Origin: a virus
DNA length: 32,456 bases
IMG/VR virus record: IMGVR_UViG_3300028563_000056
Location: 1 to 32,456 of that record
Strand: one strand, 5' to 3'
Below are positions 21,731 through 29,268 of this stretch, in pieces (the first letter of the stretch is position 1; each line of letters opens with the position of its first letter). A model generated the notes under the pieces. The model made no database searches. It had not been told where the DNA came from and saw only the letters and a list, made by a program, of their open reading frames with translations. Made by a program: the position numbers and the translations under genes.

Positions 21731-23937
21731 GCTACGGGTCCTCCTGGGCCTGGGGCGTTAGGGGGTGGTTTCGGTGCGCCGTTGGGCGGCATCGGGGGAT
21801 GAGGCGGCGGCACTCCCGGAGGCACCCCTGGCGGCATACCGGGCTGCGGGGGTGGCGCGGGAGGCGGTCCGAACTGCGGACTGGGGGGCGGCGGCGGCCC
21901 GAGAATCTGCACCAGATCGAACCTCTTCATCGCCTCGAAGACGCCCTTGATGGCCGAATACTGAAGGGCGAGATTCGGCTGAAGGAGCGGGTTCGTCGAG
22001 ACGAGCTGGAGCACCTGCATGGCCTCGCCCATCTGCTGCTCTTCGGGCACGAAGCGGAGGTCCGAGCGGATTTCGATCTTGTAGTTCCGCTGGTACATTT
22101 TCCGCGTGACCTTGAGATTGGCGGATTGTCCAACGGCGGGGAAGCCGAGCGCCTGATTCACGACGCTGACGATTTCCTCGTCCCTCAGGTACACCGAGTT
22201 GAGGAAGCTGTTGTTCATCAGAATCTGACGAAGGAAGGGGTTCGCATATCTCCTACCGAACCACGACAGTTGCTTCGTCGCCTGCTCGATGCGAGTTGAA
22301 ATTCCTCGGTAGGTTTCACCGCTCTTCCCCGGCTCACCGGAGAGAACGTCAGGAGCCTGCGCGGCCTCCTGCGACCACTGACTCACCAGGTTGATGAGCT
22401 CGACCATCTGCGGGTTCGCTTGGCCAGGGTCAGGGAAAAGAATCTTGTCCCGCAGGTCCCCACCGGTCATGCCGGTGACCTTGTTCTGCCTGCCGGGGGA
22501 GAGCTCGAGCCCTTCCTTGAACTCGACATCTTCCGTCGTGATCATCGTCCGGCAATTCGACTGCGTTGCCTGGTCGATAAACTGGGAGAGCAAAGTATCG
22601 GCGGCGCGGTTGTGGTCCGCATTCACCCTGCCGTACGAGATGCCGAGGTTCCCCGCCAAGGGCTCGATGCACACCGCGTGGCTGAAGAGGTGGATGGGGT
22701 CCATCCGCGGCTGCTCGGGGGCGGCGTTCGGATCGTCCGGGTTCTCGAGCCACTGAGGCGGCTGCGGCGGCTGCTTCATGGCCTGCGAAATCTGCTGGGT
22801 CGCGGCGATCATGTGCTGGGGCCCAATCTGCCCGGCCACGTGCGCCTGAGCGAGCCTGCTGCCCACCTGCATCAGTTGATGCCCCTCCTGCGCGTGGGCG
22901 TCCTGCGCAGCCCGGAAACCCTGGAGCTCCGTCATCTGCGAATCGTACCGAACTTGGTCCTGCCAGTTCGTTTTCTCGTGAAGAGAGAACTTCAGAACCT
23001 GCTTCGTCGAGTAGTCCACGATGACCTGACAGAAGCGGTCTCTGACCTGACCCGGAATCTCGACCCAACCCTCGTACTGAAGGATGCGGTACGCGCCGTT
23101 GTCGTTGTCCGTCGGGACTTCCACGCCCTGGACTTCGGCCATCGCCTGAAGAAGGACCATATCGGGGTCCTCGTCCCATCCCGACGCTTTCCCCTCGAGC
23201 ACTTCGTCCACGTGCTCCCACTCCGCGCGCTTGCCCTGGAGCTGATGCCGCTGGTACCGAAGAATCTTCACCCGGAACGGGACGTCCGAGTAGTCGGGCA
23301 TCGTCGACACGTTCACGTACGGCGTGACGAACTCGTCCACCGTCAGCATCTCGTGTCGATTGAGACCAGTCGACTGGTCGTAGAAGGAGTGGCACGTGAC
23401 GTCGCCGGTCACGATGTACATCAGGAGGCCCCGCTCCTGCTGGCGGGGGAAGTCGGCAATCTGCTCGCGGAGCTGCCAGTTGCCGTGAATCGTCAGGATT
23501 CGCGCTTCCTGCTTCTCTTCCTCCGTGGGCCCGACGGGGATGACCGTGTACACGTTCGACCAGTCGTCGAAGAGCTCGGACGAAAGCCTGGAGATGATGC
23601 GAAGCGTGTTGGTCAGCAGAATCGGAACGTGGGCGTTCGCCGAGTTCTCGTAGGGCCATGTCTTCTTCGGAAGCTCTCCGCAGAAGATGAGCCAGTCGTC
23701 GGCGACCCGCTTCCGCCACGCCGAACACCCGTCGTACGCTTCGTCGAAGTCGCGGATGACCTTGCTCCCCAGCTCGTCGAGGAAGGCCTGACCCTCCGAC
23801 GTGGCCTCGCACTCGAGGACCATGTTCGGTACCGACAGGTCGGGAACGAAGGCCGTGTCCGATGCCGGCATGTCGTCGACTTCGATAACCGGCTCGGGGT
23901 CGTCTCCTGTGTCCACCTCGGTCATGTCGTCAGCCAT
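21727..23937 (-). CDS. Portal protein
   Basis: A 736-residue protein, similar in size to the 725-residue P22 portal, directly following terminase and the zinc-ribbon gene. I placed the start at ATG 23937 in a TGATG overlap instead of 29 codons upstream. The core has the portal style pattern: long helices, Y-E-N-S-A-N-A-H-V-P-I-L-L-T-N-T-L-R near residue 100, Q-Q-E-R-G-L-L-M-Y-I-V-T-G-D-V, and a central G-D-L-R-D block. The last 60 residues are an extreme Pro/Gly tail (runs of P-P-P and P-P-G-V) that is unlike the rest. It forms the dodecameric ring through which DNA is packaged. Confidence 0.8.
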   Translation of the reverse strand: MADDMTEVDTGDDPEPVIEVDDMPASDTAFVPDLSVPNMVLECEATSEGQAFLDELGSKVIRDFDEAYDGCSAWRKRVADDWLIFCGELPKKTWPYENSANAHVPILLTNTLRIISRLSSELFDDWSNVYTVIPVGPTEEEKQEARILTIHGNWQLREQIADFPRQQERGLLMYIVTGDVTCHSFYDQSTGLNRHEMLTVDEFVTPYVNVSTMPDYSDVPFRVKILRYQRHQLQGKRAEWEHVDEVLEGKASGWDEDPDMVLLQAMAEVQGVEVPTDNDNGAYRILQYEGWVEIPGQVRDRFCQVIVDYSTKQVLKFSLHEKTNWQDQVRYDSQMTELQGFRAAQDAHAQEGHQLMQVGSRLAQAHVAGQIGPQHMIAATQQISQAMKQPPQPPQWLENPDDPNAAPEQPRMDPIHLFSHAVCIEPLAGNLGISYGRVNADHNRAADTLLSQFIDQATQSNCRTMITTEDVEFKEGLELSPGRQNKVTGMTGGDLRDKILFPDPGQANPQMVELINLVSQWSQEAAQAPDVLSGEPGKSGETYRGISTRIEQATKQLSWFGRRYANPFLRQILMNNSFLNSVYLRDEEIVSVVNQALGFPAVGQSANLKVTRKMYQRNYKIEIRSDLRFVPEEQQMGEAMQVLQLVSTNPLLQPNLALQYSAIKGVFEAMKRFDLVQILGPPPPPSPQFGPPPAPPPQPGMPPGVPPGVPPPHPPMPPNGAPKPPPNAPGPGGPVA

Positions 23938-24215
23938 CAGTGATATCCTATCTGCCGAGTTCCGCAGTTGGGGCACATTGTGTAGGCCTCGGTCATGACG
24001 AAGAAGATGTTGCCGCAAGCGCACATCCAGTAGCCCTCGTCGGCCTCCGGAAGAACCATTGCGAACCGAGCGCCCTTAACGGCTCCACATTTTGGGCAAT
24101 CGATATATACCGTGCCCACCGGCGCGACGCCGACCCATGTGTGTCCGCAGTCGAGACACCGACAGTCGCCGGACAGGTGGGGAGCGTGCTCCGCTAGGAA
24201 TAAGACTTCGCCCAT
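23937..24215 (-). CDS. Double zinc-ribbon protein between terminase and portal
   Basis: A 92-residue protein with nine Cys: C18, C20, C23, C40, C43, C65, C67, C81 and C84. Two ribbons are evident: C20-x2-C23 with C40-x2-C43, and C65-x-C67 with C81-x2-C84. Aromatic residues follow each knuckle as in rubredoxin-type folds. Start is ATG 24215 in a TGATG overlap with terminase, and the stop overlaps the portal start. A DNA- or protein-binding adaptor for packaging is plausible from position; no activity is shown. Confidence 0.8.
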   Translation of the reverse strand: MGEVLFLAEHAPHLSGDCRCLDCGHTWVGVAPVGTVYIDCPKCGAVKGARFAMVLPEADEGYWMCACGNIFFVMTEAYTMCPNCGTRQIGYH

Positions 24216-25708
24216 CAGAAGCCTCCGTAGCCGTACTTGCCCCGGTTCACCTTGGGCCGGTAGCCGTCGTCATCGTCGTCCTTGCGCTCGTGCGACGGCA
24301 CGCCCAAGCGGCCATGGCTCGCGAAAGCCACGGCGTAGGCCACCGAGTCGTAGGCGTGGTCCTCCCCGCCGTCCTGGGGGCACTCGGGGTCGGTCGGGTC
24401 CGTTCCGATGGATGGGATCACCTCCACAGCATGCTCGCACTGGCGGAAAAAGACGAGCCCCGGAGTGGTCGAGCCGTTCTCGTGGTCCTTCAGGCGCGTC
24501 ATGATTCGGCGGGCGTTTCCGACCCGGCTCTTCTTGTCGGCCTGTACCCACGGGACGCCCATCGCGTTCATGTTGTCGGCCATGCACTTAGCATCTTGGC
24601 CGCGCTCCTCCCAGAGCTGCGTGTCCGCCGGACCGGTCAGAAGGCTCCGGCCCTTCTTCCACAGCCCCCACTTCGTCTCCCGCTTTTCGATCTCCTCCGC
24701 CACCTCGCGGTCCGTCCGCCGCTGGAACCAATACTCGTCCGTGCAGAACAGATTGTCCTCCGTGTCCATCGCCCACCAGTGCACGCAACCGGGCTTTTTG
24801 TAGCCCCAGTCCATCGACCGGAACCGCTTCCAATCCGGCGGAATGTTGAACGCCGGACAGACGTGGAGCCTCGAGTCCCAGGCGTCCGCGAAGAAGGACC
24901 CGACCGTGACCCACCAGTCGCCGTCGAGGAGGGCCGCCTTCATGTACTGCGGCGCGTTGAGGAGGCTCCGCTTGTACTGCTCGACGAAGGCCTTGTCCGG
25001 GTTGTCGTCTAGCTTGGCGGGCTTGTAGATGCGGGTCCACTTCCGCTCGATGCCGTCCGGGCTCTGGAGCGTCTTCACGAGGACCTTGTTGCCAGCACGC
25101 CACGGCTTCACGAAGTAGTCCCTCACCCAGTGGGGGTTACGCACGGTCGCGCCGCTCATCTCGTCCCGGTGCATCATCGGGTTCGACATGCTCCGGATGC
25201 GCAGCATCTTCGAAAGAACCGGGTCACTCGACCGGACGCGGAGCTTGATTTGCGTATACTGCTCCTCGTCAAATTGAACGAGTTCGTCAAATGCGAGGTG
25301 ACTAAATTCACTGGAGAAATACATCTCCCACGAGTTGATGTCCTTACAGTGACCGAACTGGTACCGAAAACCACTCTTGAAGGTCCACGTGTTCTTGGCC
25401 GACGACCATTCCGCCGTCGGGTCGATGACGGGGATGATACGATGGGAGCGCGCCATCGTCTGCTCGAGCATCGGAGTCGTCCGGCGGAGGTGCAGGGCCC
25501 ACCCGGTGCTTTCGCCCCACCGGAGCTTGTGAGCGTGGTTGCGGTTCCTGCATCGGTCGTCTTCGACCTTGGCCTGGATGAGCGGGTCCATCAGGAGGAC
25601 GGTGGTCTTCCCCGGACCTGCTGACCCGGCCCCCAGCGCCTCGTCCGTCGTGAGAGCGTGGAACTCCGAGCCCCAGCGGCTCGGCACGTAGACGCTCTCC
25701 GGATCCAC
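24215..25708 (-). CDS. Terminase large subunit
   Basis: A 497-residue DNA-packaging motor. The ATPase part has a Walker A, G28-S-A-G-P-G-K34-T35, a Walker B, H-L-A-F-D141-E142, and a coupling motif R-S-M-S-N-P-M near 175. The nuclease part has conserved acidic positions: S-M-D300-W-G-Y, P-A-D362-T-Q, and E-D450-H-A-Y-D454-S. Start is GTG 25708, one base after the stop of a tiny basic gene; the protein therefore begins close to the Walker A, slightly short of most relatives. A small terminase subunit is not recognisable in the window; neighbours upstream are possible candidates. Confidence 0.92.
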   Translation of the reverse strand: MDPESVYVPSRWGSEFHALTTDEALGAGSAGPGKTTVLLMDPLIQAKVEDDRCRNRNHAHKLRWGESTGWALHLRRTTPMLEQTMARSHRIIPVIDPTAEWSSAKNTWTFKSGFRYQFGHCKDINSWEMYFSSEFSHLAFDELVQFDEEQYTQIKLRVRSSDPVLSKMLRIRSMSNPMMHRDEMSGATVRNPHWVRDYFVKPWRAGNKVLVKTLQSPDGIERKWTRIYKPAKLDDNPDKAFVEQYKRSLLNAPQYMKAALLDGDWWVTVGSFFADAWDSRLHVCPAFNIPPDWKRFRSMDWGYKKPGCVHWWAMDTEDNLFCTDEYWFQRRTDREVAEEIEKRETKWGLWKKGRSLLTGPADTQLWEERGQDAKCMADNMNAMGVPWVQADKKSRVGNARRIMTRLKDHENGSTTPGLVFFRQCEHAVEVIPSIGTDPTDPECPQDGGEDHAYDSVAYAVAFASHGRLGVPSHERKDDDDDGYRPKVNRGKYGYGGF

Positions 25709-25888
25709 TCAGTAGCCCGAACGCTTTCGTCCGGCCGACGCCAGCTTGACCATCTTCTGCGGACCCCACTTCTTTTTCCCGATACTCGCCGCCAACCCGC
25801 CAGGGTTCTTGATGCCGGGCTCCTTGCCCAGCTTCGCCTTGAGGGTCTTGAATCGTTTTCCGCTTCCGAGCTTGGGGAGTGCCATCAT
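25709..25888 (-). CDS. Tiny basic protein upstream of terminase
   Basis: A 59-residue protein starting at ATG 25888 (ATGA overlap), too short to be prominent but well packed between neighbours. It contains 15 Lys/Arg and several Gly, for example G-S-G-K-R-F-K-T-L-K-A-K-L-G-K, consistent with DNA or RNA binding. It could be a head-packaged basic peptide or a packaging helper. No family recognised. The start could also be the second ATG at 25885. Confidence 0.65.
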   Translation of the reverse strand: MMALPKLGSGKRFKTLKAKLGKEPGIKNPGGLAASIGKKKWGPQKMVKLASAGRKRSGY

Positions 25889-26094
25889 CGTCCTTTGGTG
25901 AGAGCCTTCAGTTTCTTTCCGTGCTTGTTGGCCTTGGCCAGGTGCTCGTGCATCTTCTCGCGGTGATAGGACGCCGTCCGCTTGGGGAGGGTCCCGAAGT
26001 TGGCCGAGTCGTCGAATTCCTTGACGACCGCCTTCCCAATCTTCTTCTCGTTGGCGTGAAAGTAGCCCTGCTGGGCCTTGCTCTTGTGCGGCAT
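25885..26094 (-). CDS. Small basic protein with S-K-A-Q-Q-G-Y-F-H motif
   Basis: A 69-residue protein starting at ATG 26094 in a TGATG overlap; a possible upstream ATG at 26109 lies inside the previous gene. It begins M-P-H-K-S-K-A-Q-Q-G-Y-F-H-A-N, a pattern common to many small phage proteins (S-K-A-Q-Q-R-[YF]-F type), and ends in a His/Lys-rich helix. Its role is unknown; the basic composition suggests nucleic acid or capsid-surface interaction. Confidence 0.7.
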   Translation of the reverse strand: MPHKSKAQQGYFHANEKKIGKAVVKEFDDSANFGTLPKRTASYHREKMHEHLAKANKHGKKLKALTKGR

Positions 26095-26600
26095 CAGCTC
26101 TGCCTCCATTGCGCCAGGACGGCGTCGTAGGTGTACCGCTTGACCTGCCAGGGCTCCCAGTCTACGTCCGAGCTCCCACCGGTGACCGCCACGCCCTGAA
26201 TGCCGGCGAGACTGAAGACGGTGAGGTTCCCATCGGATGGGTCCGATGCCGCGAAGACGTCGATGGCATCCCCGTCAACTGGGGTCGTCGGCAGCTCGAT
26301 GACGACGCTCGAGGCGGGGTCTTCGATCATGACCCGCGTGTACGCCGTGGCGAGCATGGTCACCGACGTGTGGACGACGGGCCACTGTCCGGGTCCCCAC
26401 ACGAGCTTGCCAGCAAGGGAGGAGATGAGCTGACCGTCGGTGCCGGCCCTGAAGAACTTAAGGAGGAGCTGGAAGTCGGCGAGGAGCTTCTTGGTCGTGG
26501 GTCCGAGCTCTCGGTTGAGGTACGGCCACAGGTCGTCGAGTCCCGTGATTGCGCGGTCCCGGAGGGTCACCGCGAGCGCCGTAGGGTCGAAGTCGCTCAT
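26094..26600 (-). CDS. Protein with virion-type C-terminal beta domain
   Basis: A 168-residue protein starting at ATG 26600 (ATGA overlap). The N-terminal 75 residues are helical. The C-terminal 90 residues have the pattern of small beta domains found at the ends of tail fibres and decoration proteins: I-E-D-P-A-S-S-V-V-I-E-L-P, then D-G-D-A-I-D-V-F, T-V-F-S-L-A-G-I-Q-G, and a final R-Y-T-Y-D-A-V-L-A-Q-W. It is unusual to find such a domain upstream of terminase. A small terminase subunit role is not supported by any motif. Confidence 0.65.
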   Translation of the reverse strand: MSDFDPTALAVTLRDRAITGLDDLWPYLNRELGPTTKKLLADFQLLLKFFRAGTDGQLISSLAGKLVWGPGQWPVVHTSVTMLATAYTRVMIEDPASSVVIELPTTPVDGDAIDVFAASDPSDGNLTVFSLAGIQGVAVTGGSSDVDWEPWQVKRYTYDAVLAQWRQS

Positions 26601-26764
26601 CGCATTCCGGCCTTGTCGAGCAAGAGAGCCGCTGACAGGAAGAAGCCCTTGTGGACGTTCCCCATGGCGAGACCGAAGCACTCGAGGGCTATGCGAACGT
26701 GGACCGTCAGGAAGACGCGGCGCGCATCGTCGAGAGAGCCATCGGCCTCCTCGAAGGCGCTCAC
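26597..26764 (-). CDS. Small protein, unknown, GTG start
   Basis: A 55-residue protein with a GTG start at 26764 in a GTGA overlap and an ATGA overlap at its end. It is helical, with Ala/Leu/Phe-rich stretches (F-L-T-V-H-V-R-I-A-L-E-C-F-G-L) in the middle and F-F-L-S-A-A-L-L-L-D near the end, so it may be a small helical bundle or membrane-associated. The support is mainly its exact fit between two coupled genes. Confidence 0.55.
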   Translation of the reverse strand: MSAFEEADGSLDDARRVFLTVHVRIALECFGLAMGNVHKGFFLSAALLLDKAGMR

Positions 26765-27270
26765 AGGTCGAGCTCCTGTTTGAAGGTGTGGAAGACGGCC
26801 GCGTAGAGCCTCCGCCTGCGAGAGTCGTTTACGGGGCCTCTTCGGACCCAGTCTCGTTTCTGCTCGTCCGACAGGCTCATCCAGTCGCGACGCATGGCGT
26901 CCGGCATCCCAAGAAGGAAGCAGAGGGCCTTGTCCGCCGCGAAGGCAATCTGAGCCACCTGGCCCACGGTGAGCTGTCGGAGCTCCCGGTCGGGAACCGC
27001 GGTCCAGCCGGGAAAGTCGGCGGGGATGCTGCCGTCCCGGTTGAGCCGAATAGGGATGCGGATGTCCTGCATGGCCCGGTCGAGACGCATGTGAGGACCG
27101 TCCTCGTCGTCCGGGTCGGTGACGAGGTAGGCGAGTTGGCCGTCACTGTTCCGCTTGAACCAGGTTCGATGAGGAGGCTCTTCGGGCTCGGGTTCTTCCT
27201 TGCTCTTCTTGTCCTCTGGGTCGGCGATGCCGATACCGGCGTAGCTCGAGATGGGCTTGCCCTTCATCAT
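26761..27270 (-). CDS. Unknown protein with a C-terminal helical domain
   Basis: A 169-residue protein starting at ATG 27270 (ATGA overlap; a second ATG follows immediately). Residues 15-35 are charged and Pro-rich. The C-terminal 70 residues contain V-A-Q-I-A-F-A-A-D-K-A-L-C-F-L-L-G and W-M-S-L-S-D-E-Q-K-R-D-W, a spacing that recalls the short RyR-type domain found in some phage proteins, though I hold this loosely. Being just upstream of packaging genes it could be a DNA-binding small terminase, but no helix-turn-helix is evident. Confidence 0.65.
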   Translation of the reverse strand: MMKGKPISSYAGIGIADPEDKKSKEEPEPEEPPHRTWFKRNSDGQLAYLVTDPDDEDGPHMRLDRAMQDIRIPIRLNRDGSIPADFPGWTAVPDRELRQLTVGQVAQIAFAADKALCFLLGMPDAMRRDWMSLSDEQKRDWVRRGPVNDSRRRRLYAAVFHTFKQELDL

Positions 27271-27716
27271 TCCTTGACTTCCATTTCCTCGAGCTGGGGG
27301 CTCGGCATGGTGACGAAGACCATGGCGAACGCCGGAGGCTGCTTCTGAAGGGCCCGAGCCTTGGCGATGCCCATCACGACGTGCTCGGCCACGCGAATTC
27401 CTACGGGGGCCTTGGCCGTGGGGAGCCACGCGGCCTTGGCGATTCGGAACCTTATCTCGGCCGCTTCTCGCCCGAGAGTCGCGATCCACTCCGGCGGGAC
27501 CTCTCCGTCTTCGGGATTGATTTTGGACCAACAGGCAACGCTGTTGAGGGTTTCGATGGCTTCTTGGTAGAGCTCTTCCTCGACGTCTCGGATGTCTTGG
27601 AGTCGCTGGTCCAAAGGCCGAACGAGCTCGGCATGGTGGACAACGCAATTCGCGTCGCCCCCATCTGGGCCATCTTCCAGTTCATCATCAGGCAGATCAT
27701 CGAGGAAACTCGTCAT
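27267..27716 (-). CDS. Unknown soluble protein
   Basis: A 149-residue protein starting at ATG 27716 (ATGA overlap), after an acidic N-terminus (D-D-L-P-D-D-E-L-E-D). A long helical segment runs about residues 35-60 (L-D-Q-R-L-Q-D-I-R-D-V-E-E-E-L-Y) and again about 85-105. Part of the region resembles small helical proteins of head-gene clusters, but I recognise no family. Its role is unknown. Confidence 0.65.
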   Translation of the reverse strand: MTSFLDDLPDDELEDGPDGGDANCVVHHAELVRPLDQRLQDIRDVEEELYQEAIETLNSVACWSKINPEDGEVPPEWIATLGREAAEIRFRIAKAAWLPTAKAPVGIRVAEHVVMGIAKARALQKQPPAFAMVFVTMPSPQLEEMEVKE

Positions 27717-27907
27717 TCTCCGAAGTCCAGTTCCTTGGACTCCGCCGCGCACTCGCACTCTCGGAGCCGCTCCTTGCAATCCGGGCACCAACCCGCACGA
27801 ATCACCGACTCGACACTCAATCCGTCGTCATCCATGGGCGAACCCGGCCGAAGATACCGCCCACCGGTCAGGCCGGGCTTCTGAATTTGCGTGCTCCTGT
27901 GGTTCAT
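27713..27907 (-). CDS. Small zinc-binding protein
   Basis: A 64-residue protein starting at ATG 27907 (ATGA overlap). Cys residues C41, C44, C51 and C53 (C-P-D-C-K-E-R-L-R-E-C-E-C) form a compact zinc knuckle in the C-terminal half; the N-terminus is basic and Gly-rich. The last residues are acidic. It may bind nucleic acid or another phage protein. No family is assigned. Confidence 0.65.
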   Translation of the reverse strand: MNHRSTQIQKPGLTGGRYLRPGSPMDDDGLSVESVIRAGWCPDCKERLRECECAAESKELDFGE

Positions 27908-28215
27908 GAGGTCAATATGACCGGCTTGGGCTTGAGCACCATACCACTTTGCACCTCGACAGGCACGACGCGGTGAGCGATGGCCTGGATACCTAGCTGG
28001 GCGAGGAGTTCCTTGACGGTCGGGCCCGTCACCGCCCCGGTGGGCGTCGAAATTTTGACCCGGCCCCCTTGGACCACCAGACCGATTTGCTGGTCCCGCT
28101 CCTGGGCCGCGCGCTTGGCGTCCACGTCGTGAGAGAAGCACGCGATGGACGTGACCGACTGCGTCCCGTCGTGGTGCTTCACGACCATCTGGAGAATGTG
28201 AACCGAGTCGCTCAC
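27904..28215 (-). CDS. Unknown protein of the early cluster
   Basis: A 103-residue protein starting at ATG 28215, ATGA-coupled. The N-terminal strand pattern is S-V-H-I-L-Q-M-V-V-K-H-H-D-G-T-Q, followed by a helix with D-A-K-R-A-A-Q-E-R-D-Q-Q and a C-terminal Val/Pro-rich strand region. A small alpha/beta fold is likely. No catalytic motif or family recognised. Confidence 0.65.
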   Translation of the reverse strand: MSDSVHILQMVVKHHDGTQSVTSIACFSHDVDAKRAAQERDQQIGLVVQGGRVKISTPTGAVTGPTVKELLAQLGIQAIAHRVVPVEVQSGMVLKPKPVILTS

Positions 28216-28442
28216 TCGGCGCTCCCGAAGAAACTTGGGTCGACGATAGCCTGCCGCGCGACGACTGTCTCCGGGAACGCGCCGGGGATTTCGAGCTGCC
28301 GAGGATCGCGCGGAACCGGACCCGGTTCCGGCATGTCCTTCGAGTGACCCGTCACCCAGGCCAGCACCCGCTCCCTCGACGACGCGCTCAGCGGCTCGAG
28401 AATCTTCACCATCCGGTTCATCGCTGACAATTCTGCTCTCAT
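28212..28442 (-). CDS. Unknown small protein next to the nuclease gene
   Basis: A 76-residue protein starting at ATG 28442 (ATGA overlap with the VRR-NUC gene). The first 30 residues form a helix (M-N-R-M-V-K-I-L-E-P-L-S-A-S-S-R-E-R-V-L-A), which resembles short helical protein-interaction domains, while the C-terminus is Pro-rich. Close coupling suggests functional association with the nuclease, but nothing more can be seen. Confidence 0.65.
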   Translation of the reverse strand: MRAELSAMNRMVKILEPLSASSRERVLAWVTGHSKDMPEPGPVPRDPRQLEIPGAFPETVVARQAIVDPSFFGSAE

Positions 28443-28780
28443 GGAAATAGCTCTTTCTGTTCTGGTTGCGGTTGAATCCGCTTGCGTACCGCTTCGATTC
28501 CTTCGTGGACGGAAAAGACGAAAATACCCTCGACCCCCATGCGCTTCAGCCGGCCGAGAAACTGGAGCTGCTCCTTGGAGGCTTTTTCTCCGGGGAGTTT
28601 GCACTCCATGAAGAGAGGGCTGGGGAGGAGGGCAAGCAGGTCGAACGTGCCCTTCTCGTTGCCTCGGATGTAGCCACCTTTCGTCGGCGCCATGCCCGAG
28701 AGGATTCGGAGACAGAGCACGCCGGGGATGCTGTTCAACGCCTTAAAGAGAGGCGTGACGATGGTCGATGTCTCACTCAC
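28439..28780 (-). CDS. VRR-NUC type nuclease
   Basis: A 113-residue single-domain protein. It shows the PD-(D/E)xK-type core of VRR-NUC nucleases: G-T-F-D47-L-L-A, strand L-F-M-E59-C-K61 and downstream K-E-Q71-L-Q-F-L-G-R-L. Stand-alone VRR-NUC proteins in phages cleave DNA structures or nick during replication and packaging. The start at ATG 28780 overlaps the previous gene by eight bases. It is the only clear DNA-metabolism enzyme here other than terminase. The assignment by motif is firm; the substrate is unknown. Confidence 0.85.
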   Translation of the reverse strand: MSETSTIVTPLFKALNSIPGVLCLRILSGMAPTKGGYIRGNEKGTFDLLALLPSPLFMECKLPGEKASKEQLQFLGRLKRMGVEGIFVFSVHEGIEAVRKRIQPQPEQKELFP

Positions 28781-28958
28781 TGAGTGCCTTGTCTACCCGT
28801 TGCTTGATGCTCTCCAGAGACACCTTGATTCGGGTCAGCCGCTTCTGAAGGGAGTCAACCAGGTCCATCATGAACACCGCGTCAGAAGACGCGAGGCTGA
28901 GACCCTTATCGACCCGATGACGGATGTCCTGGAGTCTCTCTACCTCAGGCCCCGTCAC
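28773..28958 (-). CDS. Small helical protein, GTG start
   Basis: A 61-residue protein. The frame can be extended upstream without stop, but GTG 28958 gives a GTGA overlap with the previous gene and a plausible compact helical protein (P-E-V-E-R-L-Q-D-I-R-H-R-V-D-K, later L-V-D-S-L-Q-K-R-L-T-R-I). The alternation of charged and hydrophobic residues suggests a coiled coil. No family recognised. Confidence 0.65.
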   Translation of the reverse strand: MTGPEVERLQDIRHRVDKGLSLASSDAVFMMDLVDSLQKRLTRIKVSLESIKQRVDKALSE

Positions 28959-29251
28959 GCCGCCTCGTCCGGGTCGTTCGGCCGGATGCGCTCCCCGCAG
29001 TCCACGCAGAACGGACCGAGGGCCGAGGAAAGATGACCTAGTCGGTCGCAGGACGACCGAGCCCGAATCTTCCGGTTCTCGTACCGGTTCAGCGCCGCCT
29101 GGTAGGTGCCCGCCTCTGACGCTGAGACCGCTCCTTCGGCCGGCTTGCTCACCGGCGGCTTCGGCCTTGGCTCCGTCGCGTGAATGTACAGAGCCGCGAT
29201 GACCAACAGGGCTATCGTCAGCGCCAGCATCCACCAGTCTAATCCGAACAT
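28955..29251 (-). CDS. Membrane-anchored protein with a zinc-binding tail, first gene of the leftward block
   Basis: A 98-residue protein. An upstream extension to 29395 is possible, but ATG 29251 lies just downstream of AAAGGG and about 58 bases from the predicted transcription start. Residues 6-24 are one membrane span (W-W-M-L-A-L-T-I-A-L-L-V-I), then a Pro/Lys linker and a helical region, ending in C68-x4-H73-x8-C82-x2-C85-G-E-R-I, a likely zinc site. Topology of anchor plus exposed zinc domain recalls small phage regulators or host-takeover proteins, but no function is known. Confidence 0.65.
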   Translation of the reverse strand: MFGLDWWMLALTIALLVIAALYIHATEPRPKPPVSKPAEGAVSASEAGTYQAALNRYENRKIRARSSCDRLGHLSSALGPFCVDCGERIRPNDPDEAA

Positions 29252-29268
29252 CTTCGCCCTTTCACTAA

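Noticed and set aside
22430-23812. 460-codon minus-strand frame inside the portal gene
   Set aside because: Same strand but different frame from the portal; Arg/Gly/Ala-rich and without domain-like pattern.
22420-23943. 507-codon open frame on the plus strand opposite the portal gene
   Set aside because: It is antisense to a clear portal gene, has no ribosome site and an Arg/Leu/Val-heavy composition typical of GC-rich shadow frames.
27909-27921. GGTCA-ata-TGACC small palindrome at the end of a gene
   Set aside because: Only five base pairs and inside a coding sequence; likely chance.
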